The position numbers were made by a program, and so were the translations under genes. A stretch of DNA of 64,000 nucleotides from Holacanthus passer (lineage: Eukaryota; Chordata; Actinopteri; Pomacanthidae). The stretch covers positions 3,286,001 through 3,350,000 of the forward strand of contig JAFREQ010000038.1 in assembly GCA_025331565.1 (NCBI GenBank), read 5' to 3'. This document shows positions 46,601 to 58,238 of this stretch, piece by piece. Each line of letters opens with the position of its first letter. The stretch's first letter is position 1. Below the pieces are notes generated by a model. It saw only the letters and a program-made list of their open reading frames with translations, searched no databases and was not told the origin of the DNA.

Positions 46601-48689
46601 ATCTGAACTCATACGTCAATGGAAGGGATACAACTTAAGGGAACAAAGGAGTTTAAGTTGTTCAAGGCCACAAATTTGCTTAAATTTGATTGCTGATGTA
46701 GAAATAGTGCAGAATCTTTAATATTTCATCTTCATTTTACATGTCATCAATTCTTGTGTTTTTAAATGTTTTTAAATCCCCAGACTTTAGGGTGGGGGAG
46801 GGTCCAAAAGTCTGAAACCACATTGAGAATCTCTATTTTCACGAGGTTTAAGCATTGATGGTTTGAAGCTATATGCTATACACTTTCCCAAACCCTCTAA
46901 CACACAGGTTCTTTGTTTGACAAAACTGCTGACTCAAAATGACACAGTGTGCAACAGAGCCGTCTCCAAACCCCTCCAGATCTCCGAGTGAGAGATGAGT
47001 TTGTCATGACTGTGTCAGGCAGACGCCGCTTCGAGCTACGTTCTTTTAACCTGTGTTTTTGTTGGAAGTGCCTGAATTGATCTTCACCGGGGAGATCATG
47101 TTAGTGCAAGTCGGATGTAGGAGTGTGTGCCGTGAGTCAGGGAGGCGGAGGGAGGAGGGCGCTGCTGGCAGAATCCGGAGGAAACAGGAGCTAGGTGAGG
47201 GAGTCGGATGACTGCTGAAGTGGAGAGCATGAAGACACGGTGGCTGAGCTGACGTGGCTCTGCAGACCACAGTATTAACATCCTGATGACTGCTTTCAAA
47301 TGTCCTATTCAGCATCTTTTTGTTTTCCCCTTTCATGACCAGACTGATGGTGCACTCAGTTTCCAAGTATTGACAGGAACAATTTCAGCTGTGGAAACTA
47401 CCAACCAAAGTTATGTTGAGGATGGTGTCGTAACCACTGAAGGAAACGCTGATGGAAATTTTAAAAAGTGGCCTCTTCATTCCCCATAGAGAAACTGATG
47501 GTGAAAAAGAAATACTAATGCAAATAAGCAAAGTGCTGCATTTGGACATCTCATGTATGCATGTGGCATTTATTGTACCAATATAAACTTTGGTATTTCA
47601 CACCACCACTGTGCTCGTCAGCAATTCTTCACAAGCTGATCAAGTCTTAACTGTGCAGAATGTAAGAAATTCTAAATGTGGTTGCATTGAACTATTTCAC
47701 AATGATATTTACTGCTGCAAACAAACAGGCAAGACTTGGATTGGTTACATTGGATATGCACAGTACCAACTATTTAGTGAGGGTTCTGGTCATACGGAGA
47801 CTTGCTATGTAGTAGGGCCAAACTAGTTTTATATGGGTGAAGCCTCTTTTATTCAGCCTGTTCAAGGCAGGAGTGTTGCACCGTTATTCTGCCTGACTGT
47901 TCTGTGTAAAATGTATGAACACTAGACGTTGTGTTATGCGTCACGCCTCTTTTGTTTCAGGAACGCTGGCATTCTATCTAAAACCACACCTGTGGGCAGC
48001 ATTATACTGGTGTTGTTGAGTTTGGTGTCAGTGGGTTTTATTTACGTCAGTATTGCGATAACTGTGTTTAAAAGTTCCGTTTTTTTTGTTCAGTGCTATC
48101 TTTTATCTTTCATTTACTCTCTTACACAGCTGTGACAGTGACAGCTAAATGAGAATTAGTCTTGTGGGGAGAAATAAAGTGGACAAATTTTCCTATTTGA
48201 AAGAAACGAGCTAAGAACTTAAAGTCAAAAAGTAATTGGAAATTTCAGACTAAATTGCGCTTCGTCTGCATTCTGCGTACGCAAAAGCCTCGTGTCTCCA
48301 CCTAAACTTCTAATAACAAGGGAAAGTTAATGTAACTGCTGTGCAACACATGAAAAAGTGTGGGCTGGCCACCCCTTGGTTCTGCCTCTGGACTTGCTGC
48401 CTCTCAACTTCTGAGGCTTGCCAGCAATTACTCCATCAAAAGTAGATGATGAAAAATGAAAAATGAAATAAAGTTTCTATAACTGCATGGCTTGCTGCAA
48501 AGTTATAGAGAAACTAATTTTGGTGCATAGCTTAGGAGAAATCCATTTTCTTTTCAAGTTTGAGAATTCATTACTATAAAACATCTACCTCCAGCTAATT
48601 TATCCATGGCAGTGCCCGAGCACAATGAGCAAAGTGATAATTGTACATTGTGCTAAAATGAAATAAGATAAATGAAGTCTTTTGATTAT

Positions 48690-48955
48690 GGAACAGTTAG
48701 TGCACCAACGTCACCTCACAGCAGGAAGGTGCAGGTTTCATATCCACCTGCTGGCTGGGACATTTCTCTTTGCTTGTTCTTATGCATGCATTTTAGGTTA
48801 GCTGACGATTTTAAATCGTCCGTATGTGTGAATGTGAGTGTGAATGGGTGTTTGGCTAAATGTGATAGTTCTGTGATAGACCTTCAGTCTGTCACGGATG
48901 TATCCTGCCTGCCACTGGGACAGGCTCGAGGCCTGTACAGGATAAGCGGGTATAA
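48690..48955 (+). mobile_element. SINE-like element with tRNA-related head and conserved tail
   Basis: The head (CACCTCACAGCAGGAAGGTG, then GCAGGTTTCATATCCACC, a B-box-like segment) and the tail (AATTGTCC-like motif, GTGTGAATGTGAGTGTGAAT, GACAGGCTCGAGGCC, CAGGATAAGCGGGT) match a very common teleost interspersed repeat. The middle part usually present is missing, so this copy is internally deleted. Confidence 0.7.
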
Positions 48956-49609
48956 ACATTTTTTTGCAGGAATAAAATGGCATTATATATTAATAACAAA
49001 ATATATATTTTCTTGACAAAACTGGTCTACTTATAACACCACTTGACAAAACTGAACAAACACCTATTTCCCATCGTTATTGCCCACAGCTCATGATGTA
49101 ATCCGGTGGTTTCTTCCCAAGCTGTCAGTGTGTGTCTGTCCAAAATGAAAGGGCATCTGGCTTTGTTGTGCATCACTGCCGACTCTTGTGTAATGGAGAA
49201 GGTTCCATCTTTACCTTAGGCCTTGTGTTCTCTGCTGACGACAGGCCGGGATCTTATCTCTGCCCGGGGCGGAAGACCTATCCTTCGTAATCGCGGCAGG
49301 ACAATGACGCTATATTGAGAAAGCAATAAACATGAGATTGCTTATCTGTTATTGAGCTTGTGGAACATGAAGGGGCTGAATTAGTTATGTGCATTATGTG
49401 CTTTGACAAACCAGGATGGTAAGTGGATGGGATTGATAGCACCATAGAGACCGAGTGTGTTTGTTGGGTCCGAGTTGTGTTGTGTAAGTTAATACAGGCC
49501 TGATCGGTGTGAGGATCAGCACTACGGCCATTCTGTGTCTGCTACTTCACATTAGAGGCTCCTTCAGCCAAAAACCACATTAACAGGTTATTATAAAGAG
49601 TACGATCTA

Positions 49610-49692
49610 GACCTGTTCTATATGAAAGGTGCGCTGAAATGACTTCTGTTGTGATTTGGTGCTGTGTAAATAACATTGAATTGAATTTTTAT
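49610..49692 (+). repeat. L2-type LINE/SINE tail
   Basis: CTATATGAAAGGTGCGCTGA, TTGTGATTTGGTGCTGTGTA and AACATTGAATTGAATTT resemble the 3' tail of teleost L2-type LINEs and the SINEs that borrow it. Only the tail is present, as expected for a 5'-truncated insertion. Confidence 0.6.
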
Positions 49693-50669
49693 TCTTGACA
49701 GTTGGTGAACAGGAATGGAAAAACAGCACAACCACCACATGGACAATGGTGTTTTATTTTGAATAATAGCGAATCATGGGGCGATTTGTGACGATCTGTC
49801 GAACATATTCATATTCTGTATGGAACAAGTCAAAGCAGGATTGGGCACTCCATGTATTATCAACTGAACATGCAACATCCAACAATAACAAACTGCATAT
49901 CCTTTGGATAGAAGATTCAGTCTGGCATCACTTTGTTTACCGGTGGCTTAAATACCTCCCGAAATAGCGAATTAGAGCATCTTATCTCCTTAATTGGATG
50001 TATTTCCTGTAGAAGCAGGATGTCAGGGCGAGGCGCATCAGATAGTTCAGCTGTGTAAACCGATGGGATTTCATGTAGCGAGAGACGATGGGCTTATTTG
50101 ATGTTGGGGATTTTTTACTGATTAAAATTTCATTTGCACTTCTGATGCAGCTTCCTGCTTCCCAGATGAAAAAAAACTTTGGGATTTTGAAATGCAAATA
50201 CAAATATGTGTTTTTGTGAAAATTATAAACATCTGATTTTGGTGCAAAGCCTCCTTGCAAAGGTCTTCTACATTGCCAGCAATTTTCTTCATCTCAGTTT
50301 ATCACCTCAAAGTGTCATCCATGTTCACTTTTACCCTCATGCTTTGTTTTTCGTGTGACTGTGCTTCCGATGGTGAACACAGTGTTGTATGAGTCAGCAC
50401 AGCCTGTATGTTTTGTTGGTTCCTGTTGGAGCACTTTGCACTGCTTTCACCCCTGATGCTGTCAGAACAACTCTGACCGCTGTTCATCACCTAAATACCT
50501 CTCTGTTGTGACAGTCCTCAGTGTCTCTGACTCTTAACAGCATCTAAATTGGATTTAGGTTTTTGGATGAACGTTCCATTAATTGGAAAATACGATTATT
50601 CGCTTTCTTTCTGAGAGCTCAATGAGAAGATTGATATGACCTTCATGAAGCCTTCTTGCTTCAGTTTCA

Positions 50670-50721
50670 TAATATAAAGTGACCCATGGGTCACTTTAAC
50701 TTTTAATATAAAGTGACCCAT
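50670..50721. repeat. 24-bp perfect palindrome plus 18-bp direct repeat
   Basis: 50675-50698 is its own reverse complement (TAAAGTGACCC AT and its mirror). The segment TAATATAAAGTGACCCAT at 50670-50687 is repeated exactly at 50704-50721 (period 34). It lies about 110 bp before phldb1 coding exon 4. Confidence 0.95.
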
Positions 50722-50830
50722 AAACTTTCAATGAATCTCACAATACTTGGTTCAACTCCTTTTAAGCTGTTCATTTTGAAGGTTTCTGTGGAACGAAAGT
50801 AATACAAGTGATGTATGTGCTGTTTTCCAG

Positions 50831-50956
50831 GTTGTATGCTGTGTTTTGGCCAGTCAGCCTTCTTCCGCTTCAACCACCCTGAAGAAGCCTTCAGGATGAA
50901 GAGCATGGTGCCCCAGGCAGGAAGCGTCTCCACCAGGGACTACAGACTATGTCCAG
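50831..50956 (+). CDS. phldb1: phldb1 coding exon 4 (end of FHA, residues 121-163)
   Basis: After the acceptor TTTTCCAG the exon reads (G)CMLCFGQSAFFRFNHPEE and then AFRMKSMVPQAG, the last FHA strands and conserved flank of PHLDB1. It ends CCA-G at 50956 before GTACTG (phase 1), so the next exon supplies AC to make Asp163. In-frame ATGs occur at 50836 (weak context) and 50896 (A at -3). Either could start an FHA-less isoform if transcription began in the preceding intron, where a candidate first exon exists at 32.8-33.2 kb. That isoform is an inference; the exon itself is secure. Confidence 0.95.
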
Positions 50957-51808
50957 GTACTGAATGATCATGCATGCTCATATTACTCCATTCAGTATTT
51001 GACTGTATTTTCAGCCTGTTTTCACTCAGCGGCGCTCCCTCAAACATTCTTCCACAAACACAGGCCCAGTGTGAATAAGAACACTGACTTTTAGTCACAT
51101 GAATGATTAGGCCTAAAAAGACAATTTCCCTCCTGAAGTTTCAGTTTCAGCTTGGCCTGTGTGAGTGAATGAGCTGGATATTGTTGCAGACCCCAGCAGA
51201 CGGGTGCTGAGGTGGAGCAGCAGGGCAGTGTGTTTTACAGGTGGATGTTTGCACAGCAGTAAACCCCTGACATTTTCCCTTTTTTATGGCCTGGAAAGGG
51301 TGGAGGAAGTGTAGAAGCACAAGGCTGTCTGCTGGGACTAGACCAGTATATTGATTTTGTGATATACAATACTGGGGCAACATATGATGGGAATAAGTCT
51401 GTTCACCAGCAATTTGACTTTCTTGGCAGATTTTGGTTTTATTTTGATTATTCAATGTTTTATCAATTTTGAGTGCCGTTGCTGTAAGAATGTATTGAGT
51501 TGGTTTCAATGACACTCAATTTCCTCTCTGACAAAAAAAATAGGCAGCAAATAGAAACTCATCATTTTTATGCCCCCAAATGGTCACATTTGAGCATAAC
51601 TACATTTAACAAAAGCATAAATTGTCTGTAATGCTTGTTTGCAACTCTGCTACCAGACTGTTGTTGTCAGTGTCAGCCTTTAAAATGCAGTACCCGTTGA
51701 ACCCTGCAGCCTGACTGGTGCCCAGCTGGGACCTGGTTTTACACCATGCATGTTTTATGAGCATCTCATTCCTCTGCGTCTCCAGGCAAAGTTTTCAGCT
51801 GCTTGCAC

Positions 51809-51809
51809 G

Positions 51810-51849
<40 letters not shown>

Positions 51850-51872
51850 TGTGTGTGTGTGTGTGTGTGTGT
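51809..51872. repeat. (GCGT)n-(GT)n compound microsatellite
   Basis: About ten GCGT tetramers pass directly into a GT run (51849-51872). The whole 64 bp alternates purine and pyrimidine and is a strong Z-DNA candidate. It lies 0.85 kb after phldb1 coding exon 4. Confidence 0.95.
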
Positions 51873-54234
51873 TCTGAGTGCTCCTCCTGGCTCCCACACA
51901 ACTGTAAGTGTACCTTTTCTTGGCAAGCCCTACTACCAGGGATCTGTCATAGCATCTTGTTATTTCCCTCCTTTTAGTGTTGATGCTGCTTGCCGCTGGG
52001 GGTTAAGTATAGCACACAGGCATGTTGGCTGCTGTGGACTTCCTGATCCAGCAATGAAAGCCTTCCGTTGTTTAGAAACGTACCATTTTCCTCAATTATG
52101 CGTTCCCGAGTTGCGTTCGGATGAAACCTGTTTATGCCACTCCCATGATAATCTGGGCATATCTGTCATATCTCCTCGGAAACACATATTACACTCTAGA
52201 GCTATTATGGGGGGCAAACCCAGCTAAATCCAAATGACATACTTTTTTTTATAAAGATATACATTTTCCAGCTTTTCTGTCTCAAATAAGACAATGATCT
52301 CAATTTAAAGCCCAGTTTAGAAGCTTGTCACTGCAGTAGTCCTATACATGTATTAAGTGAACTGGATACCATATTTCATGAACTATTCCTATCAAATTTT
52401 TTCACTGGACAAAAAGAGGAAAAATGGAGAAGAGTTTTTGAGCTTCCCCTGGATTTGGTACTGTTGGGCCTATAGAGCATTTGCTCGAGAGTTTTTGATG
52501 TTTATCGGACATAAAGGTTTAAATTAGTACTCTATGAAAGTGCAACTCAGTACCCATTCTCCCAATACAATGTTTGTACCTCTTTAATTACAGTATTACC
52601 TTCACACCTACCACAATTTATTTGTCACCAATAGTATAATTATAAGGGAATGAGAAACTGTACTTCCTTATATTTATTGGTGGGTTTTCACTCTCCTCTC
52701 ACATTTTTACCTAGTTTTTTTTTTGTGTTACCTAGTCTTTGCCTGGGAAGGAAGTTTAGATGGAAAGAGCAGAGGAGTCAGGCCAGACTGTAGGAGTCAC
52801 TAGTGCCTTCACAAAGACCTGATCGCTCACTGGCTTCCCACGCTCTAACACTACCATATAGTACATGTTCTATGCCAGGGATTAAAGCTGCTTCTATGCA
52901 GTGGTGGACGAGTGACTTTTTCATCTGCACCACCTTGAATCCTCAGTCAGTAAACTGCCTTCATTGACTTTAGTAACTTTACCTTTTATTCATTCTGTCT
53001 GAATGGTGCAAATATGTACTATAAATATTCAGCGTTTATTGTGGGTGTGTCCCACCTTACCTAAATAAAGAGCTTCTATTTTTGCAAGCTGGGAAAGGTA
53101 GAGACAAACAACCTAATCAATTATGATGAGAGAAGAAAGCCTCCCACCACACTGCAGGTCAGACCCTAGTTTTAAGTTTGTATTGACCAGCTGAACTTGG
53201 ATCATCAATGGCTTTTAAATAGCCTAAAGTGTATTTTGTTGTATCTTTATGGGTGAACAAAAGGTACCAGCTGCTCTCACAAAGTCCCATTCTATGTCTG
53301 TTACATTTGGACAAAATGTCCTCTTCCTGTGTGTCTATTTTTGAGTGTGTGAAACACTGCAGTGCGACTGTATCTTTGTGATGCCAGGCACATTCACCTG
53401 TCTGTTGTTTAGTTTTGGCGAGCTTTGCCAGGTCTGTGCCGGTCCACTGACCAGCTGTCAGCCAGCCGTCTTTTTGCTACCACCTCTTCACTGATTGGAC
53501 GTTTCCTGTGCCTCTCTGTCAGGCCAGCAGACAGCTTTGTGGCTCTTGGCTGCTCGCTTAAAGTGGCCGACGGCTGGAGTTACAGTATCTCTTTCAGAGA
53601 CTATTTATAAAGCTCCAGTTCCATTCTACTGTCTGCCATCTCTGCAGCCTCCCTCCCTAGGTTTCCCCTCCAGTCCCTTCCTGCACCCAGCCACCGTCCT
53701 TATGTGTGGTAGCCTCGCTTTTCAATAAAAGACCTTTATCTTCCTGTGATTTGGCTGCTGTATCTGTCACTGGCTGCTTGACAGTCTGGAAAAATCAGTT
53801 CTGACTGCTTGTGATGCAGCTGATTGCTGATTGTGGTTGCAGTGTGGCACCACCACATGTTGGATCTCTGATGTTTTATTATGCAATGAAAATGTGTGTC
53901 CATCAATAAAATTGGACGGGACGTTTTTGGGCAACAAATAAAGAATCTTTTTGCCTTATAGTGCCTCTTTCCTGCCCCTCAATTTCCATTTCCATAGCAG
54001 TTAAAACCCACATGAAGAAAAATCCTTTCTCCTTTAATATTTCATCATTTTGGATCAGTGAGATGTGTTGTCAGTATTTTGTATTCAAAAGTTCAGCCAG
54101 AAAGCACAACACACAAAACCTATAAAAACTGTAGTTTCTGCTTCTTCTTCCAAAGTTCTTTGTTTTTATTAATTAAATATATTAAATATATATGTATTTA
54201 GGCTGTATTATATTCTCAATATATAGAGTCACAT

Positions 54235-54760
54235 TTAAATAGGCTTGTGTTTTGAATAGTGGTTGAATCTAAATAAGTACACGTACTCTACTACTGTATG
54301 TTAATATAAATTTGAAGTACTTGTACTTTACTTGAGTTTTCCCATTTCATGTTACTTTATACTTCTACTCCACACATTGTCCTCCTTACTGCACTAAATT
54401 TATTTGACCAATATAGTTACTTTGCAGGTTAATGTTTTACATAAGGTAAAAAATATTTTGCATTGGTGTTGGTATATTCAACTGCCCAGTGTATACAGTA
54501 TATAAGATAGTTTAAAAAATAGCTCACCCTTGACCAACTCTTACAGTCAAATGCTACTTACACACACATAATAAGCCAGTATATTATGTCATAGTATAAC
54601 GAACACAGGTGTGATTATTACTTTTACTTCACCTTACTTTACTTTTGATACTTTAAGTACATTTTGCTACTTAAGGGACATTTTTATTGCAGGACTTTTA
54701 TTGAAATGTATTTTTTTTGCAGTATTGCTACTGAATAATTCCTCCACCACTGGTTTTGAA
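54235..54760 (+). repeat. Dispersed repeat family R4, long copy
   Basis: About 0.5 kb containing AAGTACTTGTACTTTACTTG, TACTTTATACTTCTACTCCA, ACTTTTACTTCACC, TACTTAAGGGACAT and GCAGGACTTTTATTG, and ending ATTCCTCCACCACTGG. This order is the one I know for the abundant teleost element. It overlaps the 3' part of a doubtful minus-strand ORF. Confidence 0.7.
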
Positions 54761-55507
54761 ATATGTCTTGATGTGTTTTGAATGCTACGGAAGCTTGGTT
54801 TCTTGCAGACCAGCTCAAAGAAGTTTATGGTCAAGTAAAATATGGTTGTGGCTTCAGCTGACATTGTATGTATGTGTACTGACAGCTTGAAAATCACAGT
54901 TTATTAAAAGGAATTAATTTCCAACAAAAAACTGTTTAAACTCTTTAAACCTTTTCTTTCCTTGGAAGTTGTGTTTAAGCTACTGCTCCGGTGATCAGAT
55001 CTAATTATAAAAAGATGCATTGTGGCCTGGATGACAACAGTGTTTCTCATCCCACTAAAATATCAGTATAGAGCCATGATCTGTAGTCTAGGAGGATACT
55101 TTGTTGATACTTTCTCCCCTGTCTCACATAAAACAGACAAAATCTACATCATAAACACAGTAATAGTGACAGGCCATAAATATCAACTGCTGTGACTCTT
55201 TAAAACAGGCTGTAATTCACATCAGCCTGGACAGGAAGAGCTCTGTCAAGGTAGCGACGATTCAGGAAGTCTCACCTTCAAAATAAAATACAATAATAAC
55301 GATTCGGAGAGCTTTTCTTGTACGTGAGCTGGTCTGATGTTTAAATCTATGTGTGCTTTAAAGCTACAGTTCAAACACAACCACTACATTATTTTGCCTG
55401 ACAGAACACGGGTGCAGTGTTGACAGACTCAGTCAGAAGTCACCTACGTTAAAAAAGTTTGACACGTTGACATGGACGTTATTATACATCGTATATTATT
55501 TACTCAC

Positions 55508-55696
55508 TTTAAGGATGACGGCGCATTTATTTGTCTTCATCGTATAGATAAAGTGAGTCATGGTTTTATTCTGAAGGTCGTCACCGGAAAAGCGGTGTTG
55601 CGTTTCGAGTAACTTGACGGCAGCGGTACCGCAGGCAGCGGCGGTGCCCGGCGCCCCAACCCCCGGCTGAAGGAGCAGCTCGGTGTGAGTCTCCAT
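55508..55696 (-). CDS. Possible first coding exon of a minus-strand gene inside phldb1 intron 4
   Basis: On the minus strand an ATG at 55696 opens 63 codons (METHTELLLQPGVGAPGTAA at the start, TNKCAVILK at the end). They run to 55508, where GTGAGT follows in phase 0. Without splicing the frame stops four codons later. The first half lies in the CpG-rich island, as expected for a first exon. I do not recognise the protein. A frame with compatible phase occurs on the same strand at 54885-54667 after TTTTCAAG, but it runs into a dispersed repeat, so it is weak support. The reading could be chance within GC-rich DNA. Confidence 0.3.
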
Positions 55697-55800
55697 GTCT
55701 CCTCGGTGTGTGTGGAGCCAGGCACGGCGGGGCTCCGTCACACCCGCTCTGTAGCCGGTGTCCGGAGGAGGTGGGCCTCAGTGTGTGTCATGTAGCAGGT
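55560..55800. promoter_or_regulatory. CpG-rich island, candidate (bidirectional) promoter
   Basis: About 240 bp with many CpG dinucleotides (GGCAGCGGCGGTGCCCGGCG and neighbours) sit in otherwise AT-rich intron. A minus-strand ORF with a donor leaves on one side. On the other strand GTGAGT (55685) and GTGAAG (55800) could serve as donors. It lies 2.4 kb before the large phldb1 exon, so it could also drive a short phldb1 isoform. Confidence 0.4.
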
Positions 55801-58238
55801 GAAGCGCACAGTTTTATTCCTTCATGTGAGTAACTCTACTGCTTACTGCCTGGGCAAGAACCGCTCACACGCCAAACTCCATTGAGAATCTGCCGGTTTT
55901 AATGTTCATTTGCTTTTTCTGGAAAGATGCACACAGCGTAGGACATCAATGCACACTTAATGCGATTCATTGGAATTTCCTTCCTTATTCCGCATACAGG
56001 TGGTTAATGAATATGTCCTTAATCCGGGAAAACAAGCTATTTTCTGCTTGTGTCACAGTGTGTTCTGATGAGGGGAAATAAGAGGAATGGCAGATGGACT
56101 AACGTATGTTTAAGCAACTAGAGCTTACGATGAGCAATGATTTGAAGCCGAATTGTAGAAGTCCTCATATGTAATAAAATGTCTTAAGTGGCATTATATC
56201 AGATGCTCAGTTTAACCGGCAGCTAAGCTAACATGAAATTGGCAGATTTTTAAATGAAGTTTGGCACGGTGTACTCGAGGCGATGAATCCCATGACATCA
56301 TTGCACGGGCTTTCTCTCAGCAAACGGTTGCTTTTATTTTTGTCACCCCACCCCCCCTCGTTTCGACTCTGCACACAAGAATGAAGCCGGTTTGTTTTCT
56401 GTGAGACACGATGTGACATTGCCATCCTCTCTTGTGACAACCTGCAGACCTTGATGCTATATCATCTGCGTTTGTGGTCAGGCACAGCTTCATTGTATGG
56501 CAGAGTCATTATAGAGGAGAGGGCAGGAAGCTGCTCCCATCTCTGTTCAACCAGCACAGCTGATGCATTATTTGTGAAGCTTCTATATTTTAGTGTCGTT
56601 TTTCTATTGGGAAATCTCTGACATCATCTTCAAGAAGGGACAAAACAGACTGTTCTGTTTTAGTCCATCCTGTTCTGTGTGTTATCATTTGCTCCATCCC
56701 ACAGTCATGTTGACATGACAGCTCTCTTCTTGGGTTCTCTGATGACTGCAATTATCTTCATGTTTCCATTTAAACAGACAACAAGTCAATTTGAGCAGAT
56801 TTCATTTAGCATTAATAAACCCTGATCTGTGCTCTGATCCCTGCCTCAAGGCCACGCTGGTGAATCTCCCACGTGGTCGTGTGTTTCTGCTGTAATAATC
56901 TACTATGCTGACATTAGAGAGAGGCGGTTAAGATTAGATTACCCAGCCTGTGTCCTACGTTGCTTTTGGGCCACACAGTAATTGGGTTATGTAGGCACAT
57001 TTTCTCCTGATCCCTATCCAATGCACAGGCCTGTCGGTCTGTTCTTCTCCTCTGCTGTGTCCTTTCTTCTCTCCTCACCACTAATCCCTCCTCTGCCCTT
57101 GTGTTTACCTGTCTTTCACGGCTTCTACACTGGGCTGGAAGACATGGATGTGGTGATGATTTTGAACATCTAAAACAGTAGGGGCAAGGTTACGAATGGA
57201 TATCGAGATTCTGAAATATATTTTTTTTATATTATTTCTGTACAAATACACTAGATGTTGTTGTTCTTAAGATTTTTTCTGCACAGAAACAGAACTTAAC
57301 CAAACCAGTGAGGGAAGAACATGAAAGCACCCCAAATGAGTTATGAAAAAAGTGATCGAGGCTGTGGTGGGCACCCTGCAAGGAAAAATACAGGCAGATA
57401 TACAAAAGTTGTGCAAATGCATGGAATATAACTGGACTGTATTGCATTTTTTTATCACCTTCTAAGGTGAGGTAAGGTCATTCAGCAGGTCTGCATTAGA
57501 TGTTATAGATGATAGGTAATCAATACATAATGCCATATTACACTCTCGGAGTAAGAGTTATCGAAGATACCTGTGTTAAGATCTCAAGCCAGTAAGAGTG
57601 TATTGCTTCAGGTACTGGTCCATGAGTTTTAAGGTTTATCACACCTGATAACGATGCATGATGTTTTGTAATGCTGTGCGACAGGATTACACAACTTTGG
57701 CAGGTTATCAAGTCATTCTTCATCTTTACAATTTCAAGGTAAACCGTAGAATTGCACTGTTACATATTATGTCCAGGAATGTGAACGAGCACATATTTGA
57801 TTGAAAAATGCTGCACCTTGCAAGATGATGTTCAATGTGCATTGCCAGCTTATTTGCTGGAAGACCTGGTGTTATTTTGCCAGATCCCTCAGTGTCAGGA
57901 CCCCCGCCACGGATGGATGGATTGCTCACTCGAAACAAATGAGGACGCTATATTTGATGCACCCTTAATCTCAGTCTGAATGCAGCCTAACAACCTTTGT
58001 TGTAATCTGTGCAGTTTCTTTAAGGTCAAGGAAAGGACATTCAAACATATTGCTGCATTAAGGTTATTTAATGACTGAGTTTTTTTTTCAATTCTTCAGT
58101 TCAACAATAATTTAGACTCTAATTTATACATAGTTGCACAAGAGATTAAAGATGACTATATTCTATTTTTTACCCATTGTTTTTTTGTTTTTTAAGACAA
58201 AACCTCATGACAGTTGTTTTCTGTCTTCTGTCCTTCAG

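Larger units (their letters stand above)
28093..50830 (+). other. phldb1 coding intron 3 (22.7 kb)
   Basis: Donor GTAGGA and acceptor TTTTCCAG split the FHA domain across 22.7 kb. The intron contains the candidate alternative first exon and minisatellite at 32.2-33.2 kb, a Tc1 remnant, a SINE, several dispersed repeats, hairpins at 29.7 and 34.2 kb and a palindrome at 50.7 kb, all listed separately. The rest is AT-rich DNA in which I see no gene. Confidence 0.85.
50957..58238 (+). other. phldb1 coding intron 4 (7.3 kb)
   Basis: Donor GTACTG and acceptor TCCTTCAG. It holds a (GCGT)n/(GT)n tract at 51.8 kb, a large dispersed repeat at 54.2-54.8 kb and a CpG-rich island with a possible minus-strand coding exon at 55.5-55.8 kb. 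Nothing else gene-like is seen. Confidence 0.85.

Noticed and set aside
47100..47195. GC-rich stretch ending AGGAGCTAG before GTGAGG, a possible exon
   Set aside because: No acceptor of quality upstream and no coding frame. A single weak donor is not enough.
50896..50956. Alternative main start of phldb1 at an internal Met
   Set aside because: The upstream exons encode a well conserved N-terminus with matching phases, so 23573 is the main start. The internal Met is kept only as a possible isoform start.
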